A stretch of 64,000 nucleotides of DNA from Erysipelothrix amsterdamensis. Its GTDB lineage: Bacteria > Bacillota_I > Bacilli_A > Erysipelotrichales > Erysipelotrichaceae. The notes beneath the pieces were generated by a model. The model was not told the DNA's origin and made no database searches. It saw only the letters and a program-made list of their open reading frames with translations. Positions 1 to 7,672 of the stretch are shown piece by piece (within the stretch, counting starts at the first letter, position 1; every line of letters starts with the position of its first letter). The position numbers and the translations under genes were made by a program. The DNA is taken from contig NZ_OW659496.1 of the NCBI RefSeq assembly GCF_940143175.1, forward strand, positions 1,736,001 to 1,800,000, given 5' to 3'.

Positions 1-668
1 CTCTTATCATAACAGCATTCCAATACTTCGACTGAATGTGGGCCATTCGTAACGATTGCATAAGCAATCAACACACCGTTTTCTTGAAGACCAATAATTT
101 GACCATTCTGTTCTCTCATTGTTTTCTTGAGTTTTCCAAAATAATTTTCATCACGAACACAATTCCCTGTGAAATGACTTGTGAAACGACGGTACACTTC
201 TAACAGACTTTCTGGACTGGGATCACGTACAATCCCATCCATTCCTAAAGAAGGCAACGAAACAGCTGGAATGGTATAAATATAGTTTTCCACAACCGTT
301 TCAAATCCAAATGGTTCAAACCATTCTGGATGATCCGTATGACATAAAGTAATAATGTCTGTTTTCGAGACTTCTTCCAATATTGTTTCAATAAGTGATG
401 TCATGGTTTCAAGCAAAACATTTGGCCTCATAAAACTCCCTATCAAATAGGATACTTTAATGTTTTTATCATGTAACGATAAAACCTTATCATGAACTTG
501 GATCGAAGCTAAGATTTCATTATGATTATTTTTAGATAAGTAACACTGATCCTCATGATAAAAATTATTAAAATATGCATCGACAGAACCACGATTTAAG
601 TTTGGAAACGCATCTTTCCACAACATTTGTAATTCTTTTTTATCTGTGCTGACTGCTTTTGAAATCAT
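1..668 (-). CDS. GNAT-family N-acetyltransferase, C-terminus cut off by window edge
   Basis: An open frame runs from an ATG at 668 to the window edge without a stop, giving the first 222 residues. The start MISKAVSTDKKELQMLW and the later stretch ITLCHTDHPEWFEPFGFET look like the larger GNAT enzymes of the Eis type, in which an N-terminal acetyl-CoA-dependent acyltransferase domain is followed by a second GNAT-like fold. The substrate cannot be told. A purine-rich GGAGGGGA just upstream (about 673-680) supports the start. It is downstream of the small membrane-protein gene at 691-963 on the same strand, 22 bases away, so the two are probably co-transcribed. The family call is from fold-like spacing rather than a strong acetyl-CoA motif and is moderate. 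Confidence 0.6.
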   Translation of the reverse strand, partial: MISKAVSTDKKELQMLWKDAFPNLNRGSVDAYFNNFYHEDQCYLSKNNHNEILASIQVHDKVLSLHDKNIKVSYLIGSFMRPNVLLETMTSLIETILEEVSKTDIITLCHTDHPEWFEPFGFETVVENYIYTIPAVSLPSLGMDGIVRDPSPESLLEVYRRFTSHFTGNCVRDENYFGKLKKTMREQNGQIIGLQENGVLIAYAIVTNGPHSVEVLECCYDK

Positions 669-690
669 GAAGCATCCCCTCCCTTAATTA

Positions 691-963
691 TTACTTGTTT
701 TCTTTATCTGTTACATCACGCGTTGTATACTCAACATCAATGACATCACCATTGTGGTTATCAGAATATGACGCATCTGAATGTGTGCTTTGGTTTTCGT
801 AGAAATCTCGAGTACTTCCTCGAGGACGACGCACTTCTTGGATAACACGTACAATCGTACTAATTACCCAAATAATTACAACAAGACCCACCAGTTGAGG
901 TAGAATCCTGATAATAATCATTGTTATAAAGAATAAAATTAAAAATGAAATAATTGAACCCAT
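691..963 (-). CDS. small membrane protein, function unknown
   Basis: A 90-residue protein. The first ~45 residues are almost wholly hydrophobic and could form one long or two short membrane helices, including LVGLVVIIWVISTIV. A basic stretch (RRPRG) follows, then a polar, acidic tail rich in Asp, Ser and Thr. The charge pattern suggests a short integral membrane protein with a cytoplasmic tail. I do not recognise a family. It sits between the partial acetyltransferase gene and the GNAT-whiA run on the same strand, 74 bases from the latter. The hydrophobic start and a clean open frame make it likely to be a real gene, but nothing in it points to a role. Confidence 0.6.
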   Translation of the reverse strand: MGSIISFLILFFITMIIIRILPQLVGLVVIIWVISTIVRVIQEVRRPRGSTRDFYENQSTHSDASYSDNHNGDVIDVEYTTRDVTDKENK

Positions 964-1037
964 AATAAATACCGCCTTTTAATAATTATAACACGAAAAA
1001 AAATGTCTAATACATTTTTAGCGTGCTTCACCAATCA

Positions 1038-1565
1038 TCACATAATGTCTGTTTGGAGGAGAGAATAGATGCAAATATCGATGTACTGTCCCGCTTCATA
1101 CTCCGCTTGGCGCAGAGTTCCTTCGTATTTAAAACCGGTCTTCTCTAAAAGACGAATACAGCCTTTATTCTCCGGACAAACTTTAACTTGGAGACGATTA
1201 TAGTATTTGAAATTGAATGCATAATCGATAGCGTATTGTAATGCTTCGGACAGAATCCCTTGATTCCAATATTCGTATTTTAATTTAAAACTCACTTCGA
1301 TGCAGTTAAAATCAAGATCATAATTATAACACCCTACATCACCAATATAATGATCCATTTCATCGGAAATAACCCAACGAAAGCCATCTAAACTTGTCTC
1401 TGATTCTTTAAATCGATGGATTTCATTGAGCGCCTCGTCAATGCTTTCAAAACGACCCATGCCATAATATTTTGTAACACGATCGTCACACATTATATTA
1501 TAGAGTTCACCGGCATCCGAATCTCTAGCGTCTCTCAAGTTAAATTTTACACCTTGGTAATGCAT
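1038..1565 (-). CDS. RimJ/RimL-type GNAT acetyltransferase
   Basis: A 175-residue GNAT enzyme, the usual length for the RimJ/RimL-like group that acetylates protein N-termini or small amines. The fold markers are visible in order: the N-terminal FNLRDARDSDAGELYNIM strand-helix, the central IGDVGCYNYDLDFNCIEVSF strands, and the acetyl-CoA loop region YWNQGILSEALQYAIDYAF, followed by VCPENKGCIRLLEKTGFKYEG near the C-terminus, which is typical of this subgroup. Its ATG overlaps the whiA stop by one base (TAATG), so it is almost certainly translated by coupling to whiA as the last gene of the rapZ-yvcK-whiA run. The substrate is unknown; a ribosomal protein is possible but not shown. Confidence 0.8.
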   Translation of the reverse strand: MHYQGVKFNLRDARDSDAGELYNIMCDDRVTKYYGMGRFESIDEALNEIHRFKESETSLDGFRWVISDEMDHYIGDVGCYNYDLDFNCIEVSFKLKYEYWNQGILSEALQYAIDYAFNFKYYNRLQVKVCPENKGCIRLLEKTGFKYEGTLRQAEYEAGQYIDICIYSLLQTDIM

Positions 1566-2512
1566 TATGATGCTTCCTCTTGATCCAATTTATCAGCTAA
1601 TTCGATTAACTTTTTAAAACGGTGTTGCAGCCCCGATTTACTAATCGTTGCGCTATGCTCCGCTTCATAATGTTCAATAAGTTCGTTTAAACTTGCTTCA
1701 GGATGATTCATTCGTAGGTCACCCACCTGAATTAACCGATCTTCGAGTTGATTATAACGATTGTGTTCGATAAGTTTATAGATTGCATCTAATTGTTGAC
1801 TGCCCGCTTTAATGGTTTTAACTTCATTCGCAACCTCGCAATTATCAAGTCGGGTTAATGAATTCTTAAAATCGCGTTGAATTCTTATATCTTCAAATTC
1901 AAGTGTATTCACATGAGCTCCGGTAATTTTTAAGAAATCCGCAATTTGGTCTGCAGCTTTCACATAAACAACTTGCCGATTGCGTCTTGAGGTAATTTTA
2001 GCGGAGATATCAAAACGATTTAAGAGTTTTTGTAAATAGAGAGCGAGTTCCTCTCCTTCACAGGTAATTTCCATATGATAATTCGCTGTTGTGGGCGCAT
2101 TAATGCTTCCACTCGCAAGAAACGCACCTGCAAGATAAGCTCGTGCACAACATTCTTTAAGTGTAATTACGCTGTACGGGGTGTTCCGCATTCCTTTTGA
2201 TGAATAAATTCCTAGGTCTTCTAAGATTTCCATACCCCGATCCATTACGCGTAAGATATATACGTTATTCTTTTTTAATTTTTGCTTTTTCACAACAGTT
2301 AAATCAATTTCAACCTGGTAACGTTCTTTCAAAAGTGAAAACAATCGTTTCGCGATCGCCGCATTTTCAATCTCTATTTGAATTTGCATCCGTTTGTTAG
2401 CGATTATAAGATTTGAGTTAATTTGTAAGAAGGCAGATAAAAAAGCACGTTCACAGCACTCGTGATAGATGTTTGTAGATATTTCATGTTTTACTTCACT
2501 GCTAAAGGACAT
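1565..2512 (-). CDS. whiA: WhiA, LAGLIDADG-like DNA-binding regulator
   Basis: A 315-residue WhiA protein, a Gram-positive chromosome-associated DNA-binding protein linked to cell division and chromosome segregation. The N-terminal ~190 residues form the degenerate homing-endonuclease-like domain, with ECCARAYLAGAFLASGSINA as the family hallmark. The C-terminal ~90 residues form the helix-turn-helix part, including LRMNHPEASLNELIEHY. The start at 2512 has a GGAGGTGAT ribosome binding site inside the end of yvcK, which it overlaps by 22 bases. The order rapZ-yvcK-whiA is conserved in most Firmicutes, so the assignment is firm. It is translated as part of a tightly coupled run. Confidence 0.96.
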   Translation of the reverse strand: MSFSSEVKHEISTNIYHECCERAFLSAFLQINSNLIIANKRMQIQIEIENAAIAKRLFSLLKERYQVEIDLTVVKKQKLKKNNVYILRVMDRGMEILEDLGIYSSKGMRNTPYSVITLKECCARAYLAGAFLASGSINAPTTANYHMEITCEGEELALYLQKLLNRFDISAKITSRRNRQVVYVKAADQIADFLKITGAHVNTLEFEDIRIQRDFKNSLTRLDNCEVANEVKTIKAGSQQLDAIYKLIEHNRYNQLEDRLIQVGDLRMNHPEASLNELIEHYEAEHSATISKSGLQHRFKKLIELADKLDQEEAS

Positions 2513-3450
2513 CCAATCACCTCCAATATTTCATAAAAACCTTCACGCACACGATCATGATCATGACGGATTTTCCCATTTTCAAAACTTAATAAGTTTT
2601 GATCGACAACGGTATAGGTATGAACCATACTTCTAAAGTATATTGGATGGGAATCTTCGTTCTCATAATTTTGAATCACATCCGTAGGAATTTCGTCAAT
2701 ACATCGAACAACAAGATCAATCGGTTTTTCGATATGCTTCACAATCGCATTAACGTGATCTTCACCACTATAACCATCTGTTTCACCCGGTTGACTCATC
2801 GCGTTACAGTAATACACTATTTTCCCTGTACTTTCTTGTAGTGCCTCTTTGATCTCGGGAATAATGATATTAGGTAGTATTGATGTATACAAAGACCCTA
2901 CACCGAGCAAAATTACATCTGCTTCCAAAATCGCTTTAATGGCTTTATCCGTTGCATGAACCGGCTCGTCATAGTAAACGCAATCGATTGAGTTTGCATA
3001 TTTAGGGATGTTAGATTCTCCTCGGACAATCGTTCCGTCCTCCATACGTGCGCATAACGTGATCGTTTCTTCGGATGAAGGAATGATATCTCCCATTACA
3101 TTTAAGACTTTAGATACGGATGCGACTGCATCCATGAAATCTCCGGTTGTGTCCGTGAGTGCTGTTAGGATTAAGTTTCCCAGATTGTGACCTGCAAGTG
3201 TAGACCGCGAATCTTTACTGAAACGGTAGTTCATGATTTGAGATAGTAAGTTCTCGGACTCAGCCAATGCGAGCATCACATTTCGTATATCACCCATTGC
3301 CGGAACATTAAAATCTTCTCGTAAACGACCCGTACTCCCACCATCATCTGCCACCGTAACAATAGCACTGAGTTCGATTGAATCAATATGTTTTAACCCT
3401 CTTAAAAGCGCTGACTGTCCTTTACCGCCACCAACAACTGCGACCTTCAT
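2491..3450 (-). CDS. yvcK: YvcK/GlmR, gluconeogenesis and cell-wall precursor factor
   Basis: A 319-residue YvcK-family protein (CofD-like fold). In Bacillus it binds UDP-GlcNAc, supports growth on gluconeogenic carbon sources and stimulates GlmS, linking carbon state to wall synthesis. Visible hallmarks are the N-terminal nucleotide loop VVGGGKGQSALLRGL, the VTVADDGGSTGRLRED motif at about residues 31-46, DIRNVMLALA, and VLLGVGSLYTSILPNI. The length matches the family. Its start overlaps the last base of the rapZ stop (3450), and its own end overlaps whiA by 22 bases. The C-terminus has no extra domain. The function is inferred from the family. Confidence 0.96.
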   Translation of the reverse strand: MKVAVVGGGKGQSALLRGLKHIDSIELSAIVTVADDGGSTGRLREDFNVPAMGDIRNVMLALAESENLLSQIMNYRFSKDSRSTLAGHNLGNLILTALTDTTGDFMDAVASVSKVLNVMGDIIPSSEETITLCARMEDGTIVRGESNIPKYANSIDCVYYDEPVHATDKAIKAILEADVILLGVGSLYTSILPNIIIPEIKEALQESTGKIVYYCNAMSQPGETDGYSGEDHVNAIVKHIEKPIDLVVRCIDEIPTDVIQNYENEDSHPIYFRSMVHTYTVVDQNLLSFENGKIRHDHDRVREGFYEILEVIGCPLAVK

Positions 3451-4310
3451 TACTCTTTGTCCTCAGGCATGTCACGGTGGTCTTTAAGTGTGTTATATTG
3501 CTTATCATAATTTTCATAAAGCCAATTAACGATGGAAACAGATCGATGTTGCCCACCGGTACATCCAATCGCAACTGTTAATAAGTGTTTTGATTCTTCA
3601 ATATAACGTTCAAACGCATAATCTAAAAATTGGGTTAGGTATTTTAAGAACTCTTGGGTTTTTTCATCGTTAATAACGTAATCAAATACAGGTTTATCAT
3701 TCCCTGTCATCGATCGCAAAGACTCTTCCCAATATGGATTGTTTAAGAATCGCACATCAAAAACAAGGTCTGCATCCATCGGCAAGCCTTTACGATACCC
3801 AAAGGATATGAAACTCAGCGACAATGATTGGTTTCCTTCAATTTTGAAGAATCGTTTAATTCTTGATGTTAGGTTTTGTTGTGTTAAAAATGTTGTGTCG
3901 ATGATAATTGATGCACGTGATTTAATGTTTGAAAATTGTTCAATTTCCGCATCGATTGCTTCTTCAAGTCCATTTGCTAAATTCGCAACGATTAATGGAT
4001 GGTTGCGACGATTATATTTGTAGCGTAATAGAAGCTGCTCTTTGCTCGCATCTAAAAACAACACAATTAATTCGCATTCTGAGTTTTTAAATGTACGGTA
4101 GAAAATATCAAAATCCGCTGCATTAACACTTAACGCTAAATTACTGTATGTTCCATCCTTCATTGCTTCGATATCTTTGACAAGATCTTCGATCATAAAT
4201 ACAGGAAAACGATCAATACAATGATACCCCATGTCTTCTAAAACGGCCATGGCACTTGTTTTCCCTGCACCCGATAGACCTGTTACTAAAACTACTTTTT
4301 GTTTTTCCAT
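3450..4310 (-). CDS. rapZ: RapZ/YvcJ nucleotide-binding adaptor protein
   Basis: A 286-residue RapZ-family P-loop protein. The Walker A motif GLSGAGKTS lies at residues 11-19, and the conserved C-terminal segment AIGCTGGQHRSVSIV lies near residue 250; this is the region that binds RNA and a metabolite in E. coli RapZ. In Firmicutes (YvcJ) it hydrolyses nucleotides and affects competence; there is no GlmY/GlmZ sRNA system to partner with, so its role here is less certain. The start has an AGAGGTGG site 3-9 bases upstream. It is the first gene of rapZ-yvcK-whiA and is separated from trxB by a terminator-like hairpin at 4337-4363. Confidence 0.95.
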   Translation of the reverse strand: MEKQKVVLVTGLSGAGKTSAMAVLEDMGYHCIDRFPVFMIEDLVKDIEAMKDGTYSNLALSVNAADFDIFYRTFKNSECELIVLFLDASKEQLLLRYKYNRRNHPLIVANLANGLEEAIDAEIEQFSNIKSRASIIIDTTFLTQQNLTSRIKRFFKIEGNQSLSLSFISFGYRKGLPMDADLVFDVRFLNNPYWEESLRSMTGNDKPVFDYVINDEKTQEFLKYLTQFLDYAFERYIEESKHLLTVAIGCTGGQHRSVSIVNWLYENYDKQYNTLKDHRDMPEDKE

Positions 4311-4336
4311 GTTCCACCTCTTACCCCAATTATAAC

Positions 4337-4363
4337 AAAAATCTAAGGCTATGCCTTAGATTT
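4337..4363 (-). terminator. Intrinsic terminator after trxB
   Basis: The minus-strand transcript forms an 11-bp stem (AAATCTAAGGC with GCCTTAGATTT, loop of 3) followed by a T-run. The stem includes the trxB stop codon. It separates trxB from rapZ-yvcK-whiA. Confidence 0.75.
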
Positions 4364-5284
4364 AAGATCTTGTATATAGTGAAATGCATTTTGCGCCGCA
4401 ATTGCTCCATCACTTGTTGCTGTAACAATTTGACGTAAATGTTTTTGAATAACATCCCCTGCTCCAAAAATACCTGGAATTGCAGTTTCAAGTTGGTTAT
4501 TAACGATCAAATAACCTTCGTTATCGAGAACATTTAAATCTTTTAAGAACCCTGTTGCTGGAATCGCTCCAATATAAGGGAAGACGCCATCTGTATCAAT
4601 TACAAGTGGCTCTCCAGTTTCAACATGTTCAAACTTCATACCTGTTAACTTCCCATCGTTATCGATGTAGTCCACTGGAATATGTTTTTTAATGATATTA
4701 ATTTTTTCGTTATTAAATACTTGGCGTTGCGCTGAATCATCACCACGGAACACATCTCTTCGAATCACAAGATTAACTTCATTGGCAAACTGTGTTAAAT
4801 AGACAGCCTCTTCAAGTGCGGAGTTTCCTCCACCAATAACAACTACTTTTTTATCTCTAAAGAATGCTCCATCACACACAGCACAATAAGATAGACCATG
4901 ACCCAAGAGTGCATCATCTTTTTCAAATCCTAATGTACGTTCGTTTGTCCCTGTTGCCACAATCACAACATGGGCACGGTATTCTGAACCATCTTCAGTT
5001 TTGATTACTTTAAATTCCCCTTCATCAACAATGCCATTCACATTCCCATAAAGGTATTCTGTACCATAAGCGGTTGAGTGTTCAAACATCTTCATTGATA
5101 AATCAACACCCGCAATATTATCCACACCTGGATAATTTTGGACCAAGTCCGTTTTAATCATTTTTCCACCGGGAGCTTCCGATTCCAACATTGCTGTTTT
5201 CAAGCCTGCACGTCCTGCATAAACGGCTGCTGTTAAACCTGCTGGACCCGCTCCAATAATGATTACATCATAGTTATTGTCCAT
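4349..5284 (-). CDS. trxB: Thioredoxin reductase (NADPH)
   Basis: A 311-residue flavoprotein that transfers electrons from NADPH through FAD to thioredoxin. The FAD-binding GAGPAGLTAAVYAGRAG lies at residues 11-27, the redox pair CAVC at residues 134-137, and the NADPH-binding VIGGGNSALEEA follows. The C-terminal FAD motif GIFGAGDV is also present. Length and motif order match low-molecular-weight bacterial TrxB. The start has a strong AAGGAGGA site, placed inside the end of the lgt-ppaX gene, which it overlaps by 22 bases. It is therefore downstream of lgt-ppaX and probably translated by coupling. Confidence 0.97.
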   Translation of the reverse strand: MDNNYDVIIIGAGPAGLTAAVYAGRAGLKTAMLESEAPGGKMIKTDLVQNYPGVDNIAGVDLSMKMFEHSTAYGTEYLYGNVNGIVDEGEFKVIKTEDGSEYRAHVVIVATGTNERTLGFEKDDALLGHGLSYCAVCDGAFFRDKKVVVIGGGNSALEEAVYLTQFANEVNLVIRRDVFRGDDSAQRQVFNNEKINIIKKHIPVDYIDNDGKLTGMKFEHVETGEPLVIDTDGVFPYIGAIPATGFLKDLNVLDNEGYLIVNNQLETAIPGIFGAGDVIQKHLRQIVTATSDGAIAAQNAFHYIQDLKSKA

Positions 5285-6723
5285 TCGTGATCCTCCTTCA
5301 ATATTTCTTTGATTTCCATTAAATCCGAAATCATACGATTCGGTTTACTTTCTTCTAAATCCTTCTCACGTATTTTATCAAATACATATCCGATAGTAAA
5401 CGAACCTGCCCGCTGTCCAGCGAGAATATCTGAAGCAGTATCTCCAACATATATTAATTGTCCACGATCTGCATTCATCAATTCAAGTGCCTTATCGATG
5501 CCTGCTGGATCGGGTTTAACCGGTTCAAATAAATCACAGCCTAATACGACTTCAAAAAGTTCGGGTTTAATTCCTGTAACTTTCATTCCGAGTTCAAGGG
5601 TTGATGTGATTTTGTTTGAAACAATACCCATTCGATATCCTTCATTTTTTAAATCTTCTAATAGCTCTATGGCGTGTTCCATAGGAACAACATAGGTTTC
5701 ATGTAATTCATGATTAATTCGTCGGTACTCTTGAATAATGGCGTCGATTTCTTCTTCTTCAAAGTATTTACTAAACGTATCGTGAAGTGTCGGTCCGAGG
5801 AATGTTTTCATTTCTTGTTCTTCCAGTTGGTATTCGGGTTTGTATATTTCGAACACGCGACGGAACGTTTCTAGAATACATGATTGGGTATTGGCGATGG
5901 TTCCATCAAAATCGAATAAGATAATCGGTTTTCGACGTTCCAAGTATTTCTTAAAGCAGCCCATATATCCCGCAACACCAACAATTACAAATATAATTGA
6001 AATAAATTGCGCAACGCGAATCGGTCCAAACATCAGACTGTCTGATCTAAACCCTTCAATAATGAAACGTGTTGCACCATACCACATCATATATGCGAAG
6101 GTTAAATCACCACGTTTAATTTTACTTAATCGTTTAAGTACAAAAACAATAAGAATCCACCCTATAATGTTTGCGACACTTTCATAGAAAAATGTAGGTT
6201 GACGGAAAGCACCATCAATAAACATCATGTCTTTAAACCACATAGGGAAATGATTATAGAAGCTTTCTTGGACGACACGTCCATAGGCTTCTTTATTCAT
6301 AAAATTACCCCAGCGCCCAATTGCTTGAGCGAGTAATATATTTGGAATAATTAAATCAGCCCACTGTATAAAATTAAGACGACGGCGTTTGGTAAACCAG
6401 TAACCGAAAGCGACCCCCGCAATCAAGCCTCCTTGAATTGCAAGACCACCTTCATGAATCGCGAAGATACGTAACGGTTGAGCAAGGTATGTTTTAAATT
6501 CAAAAAATAAAACATACCAAATACGCGCGCCTAGAAAACCGGCGATGAGCGAACCCATAAATAAATCTTCAATATCGTCTTTCTTATAACCCACCTTTAG
6601 TAAGTTACGTTGACTTATATAATATGCAAGAAATGCACCCGTCATAATCAAAATTGCATACCACGCAATGCTTACAGGGCCAATCTGCACGAATGTTTGA
6701 GTATTTGGAAAAAACTTAATCAT
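5263..6723 (-). CDS. lgt: Lgt prolipoprotein diacylglyceryl transferase fused to a PpaX-like HAD phosphatase
   Basis: One open frame of 486 residues encodes two enzymes. Residues 1 to ~258 are a complete Lgt: several membrane helices, the EGGLAIQGGLIAG stretch, the signature GRWGNFMNKEAYG and the RFIIEGFRSD motif. Lgt moves diacylglyceryl onto the lipobox cysteine of prolipoproteins. Residues ~265-486 are a HAD hydrolase with DFDGT (about 271-275), the KPDP motif and VGDTASDI; GPTLHDTF and the overall plan resemble Bacillus PpaX pyrophosphatase. In Bacillus these are separate adjacent genes after hprK. I chose the ATG at 6723 (AAGGAG seven bases upstream), overlapping hprK by 8 bases; an ATG at 6729 is too close to that site. 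The HAD part should face the cytoplasm after the last helix. The PPi activity is inferred. Confidence 0.93.
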   Translation of the reverse strand: MIKFFPNTQTFVQIGPVSIAWYAILIMTGAFLAYYISQRNLLKVGYKKDDIEDLFMGSLIAGFLGARIWYVLFFEFKTYLAQPLRIFAIHEGGLAIQGGLIAGVAFGYWFTKRRRLNFIQWADLIIPNILLAQAIGRWGNFMNKEAYGRVVQESFYNHFPMWFKDMMFIDGAFRQPTFFYESVANIIGWILIVFVLKRLSKIKRGDLTFAYMMWYGATRFIIEGFRSDSLMFGPIRVAQFISIIFVIVGVAGYMGCFKKYLERRKPIILFDFDGTIANTQSCILETFRRVFEIYKPEYQLEEQEMKTFLGPTLHDTFSKYFEEEEIDAIIQEYRRINHELHETYVVPMEHAIELLEDLKNEGYRMGIVSNKITSTLELGMKVTGIKPELFEVVLGCDLFEPVKPDPAGIDKALELMNADRGQLIYVGDTASDILAGQRAGSFTIGYVFDKIREKDLEESKPNRMISDLMEIKEILKEDHEWTITMM

Positions 6724-7669
6724 CAACATGCTCCTTTGCTTGACGTTTAATAAAATCCATTACGCGCTCGTCAAAAATCTCTGCGCTATTAATTCCTCGT
6801 TGCTTAAGCATATGATCACGCACTGCTGATTCAACGAGCACAGCCATATTACGACCCTCTTTAACAGGGAACACCAAATGCGGAATTTGTAATCCTAATG
6901 CTTCATAGGGTAACTGTTCTTCGATTCCCGCTCTTAAATATTGCTGATTATCATCCCATTTTGTAAACTCAATTACAAAATTTATTTCTTCTTGTTCAAG
7001 ATAGGATCGTACACCAAACATCTGACTTACATCAATGATTCCAATTCCACGAATTTCAAGCATGCTCCGTAGTAACTCGGGTGCAGTCCCAATTATTTTA
7101 TCTTTAACACGGGTAATATCAACACGATCATCGGCGATCAATGCATGACCACGCAATACCAGTTCAAGTGCTACCTCACTTTTACCCATGCCACTTTCAC
7201 CAATAATAAGTACGCCTTTACCAAAAACGTTCATTAATACACCGTGAACATTCCCTGTAGGGGCCAATACTTCATCCAAGAACGTAACGATTTCCACCAT
7301 GATATCGGAACTTGGTCGTTCTGTAACAAACACTGGAAAGTTCTTTTGATTCGCTACTTTACAAAGTGTTGGTGGACATGGGTTTCCACCTGTAATCAAA
7401 GCAAATGGTGTTTCTTCGTTAAGTATTGTACCAAAGCGTTCTTCTTGCTCTGATTCATCAAGTGTTTTGATAAATGATGATTCTTTATTACCGATAATAA
7501 CAACACGCTTCGGTTCTGCATGGGCATAGAACCCTGTTAATTCAAGACCTGGTCTATTTGTATTTGGGAGCGTAATTCGTCTTCTTAATGATTCACGATC
7601 ACCTGCTACTTGTTCGAACCCGAAATGGTCAACAAGGGTCTTAACACTACACGATACTCTTTCTTCCAT
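6716..7669 (-). CDS. hprK: HPr(Ser) kinase/phosphorylase
   Basis: A 317-residue bifunctional enzyme that phosphorylates HPr on Ser46 with ATP or PPi and reverses the reaction by phosphorolysis, setting carbon catabolite control. The C-terminal kinase domain shows the Walker A motif GESGMGKSE near residue 153 and the family signature around LEIRGIGIIDVSQMFG. The N-terminal domain is of normal length. The partner HPr is encoded at 46870-47136 in this window with Ser46 intact. Three bases separate it from uvrA, and it overlaps lgt-ppaX by 8 bases. Phosphorolysis makes PPi, which fits the PpaX-like domain next door. Confidence 0.97.
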   Translation of the reverse strand: MEERVSCSVKTLVDHFGFEQVAGDRESLRRRITLPNTNRPGLELTGFYAHAEPKRVVIIGNKESSFIKTLDESEQEERFGTILNEETPFALITGGNPCPPTLCKVANQKNFPVFVTERPSSDIMVEIVTFLDEVLAPTGNVHGVLMNVFGKGVLIIGESGMGKSEVALELVLRGHALIADDRVDITRVKDKIIGTAPELLRSMLEIRGIGIIDVSQMFGVRSYLEQEEINFVIEFTKWDDNQQYLRAGIEEQLPYEALGLQIPHLVFPVKEGRNMAVLVESAVRDHMLKQRGINSAEIFDERVMDFIKRQAKEHVDD

Positions 7670-7672
7670 AAA

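Noticed and set aside
5309-5695. 128-residue plus-strand open frame
   Set aside because: It lies fully antisense to the HAD half of the Lgt fusion, has no plausible ribosome binding site and a low-complexity Ser/Ile-rich translation.
5263-6723. Lgt-HAD frame caused by a missed stop
   Set aside because: The join is one uninterrupted frame with a clean linker (FKKYLERRKP) and no nearby ribosome binding site plus start for a separate HAD gene.
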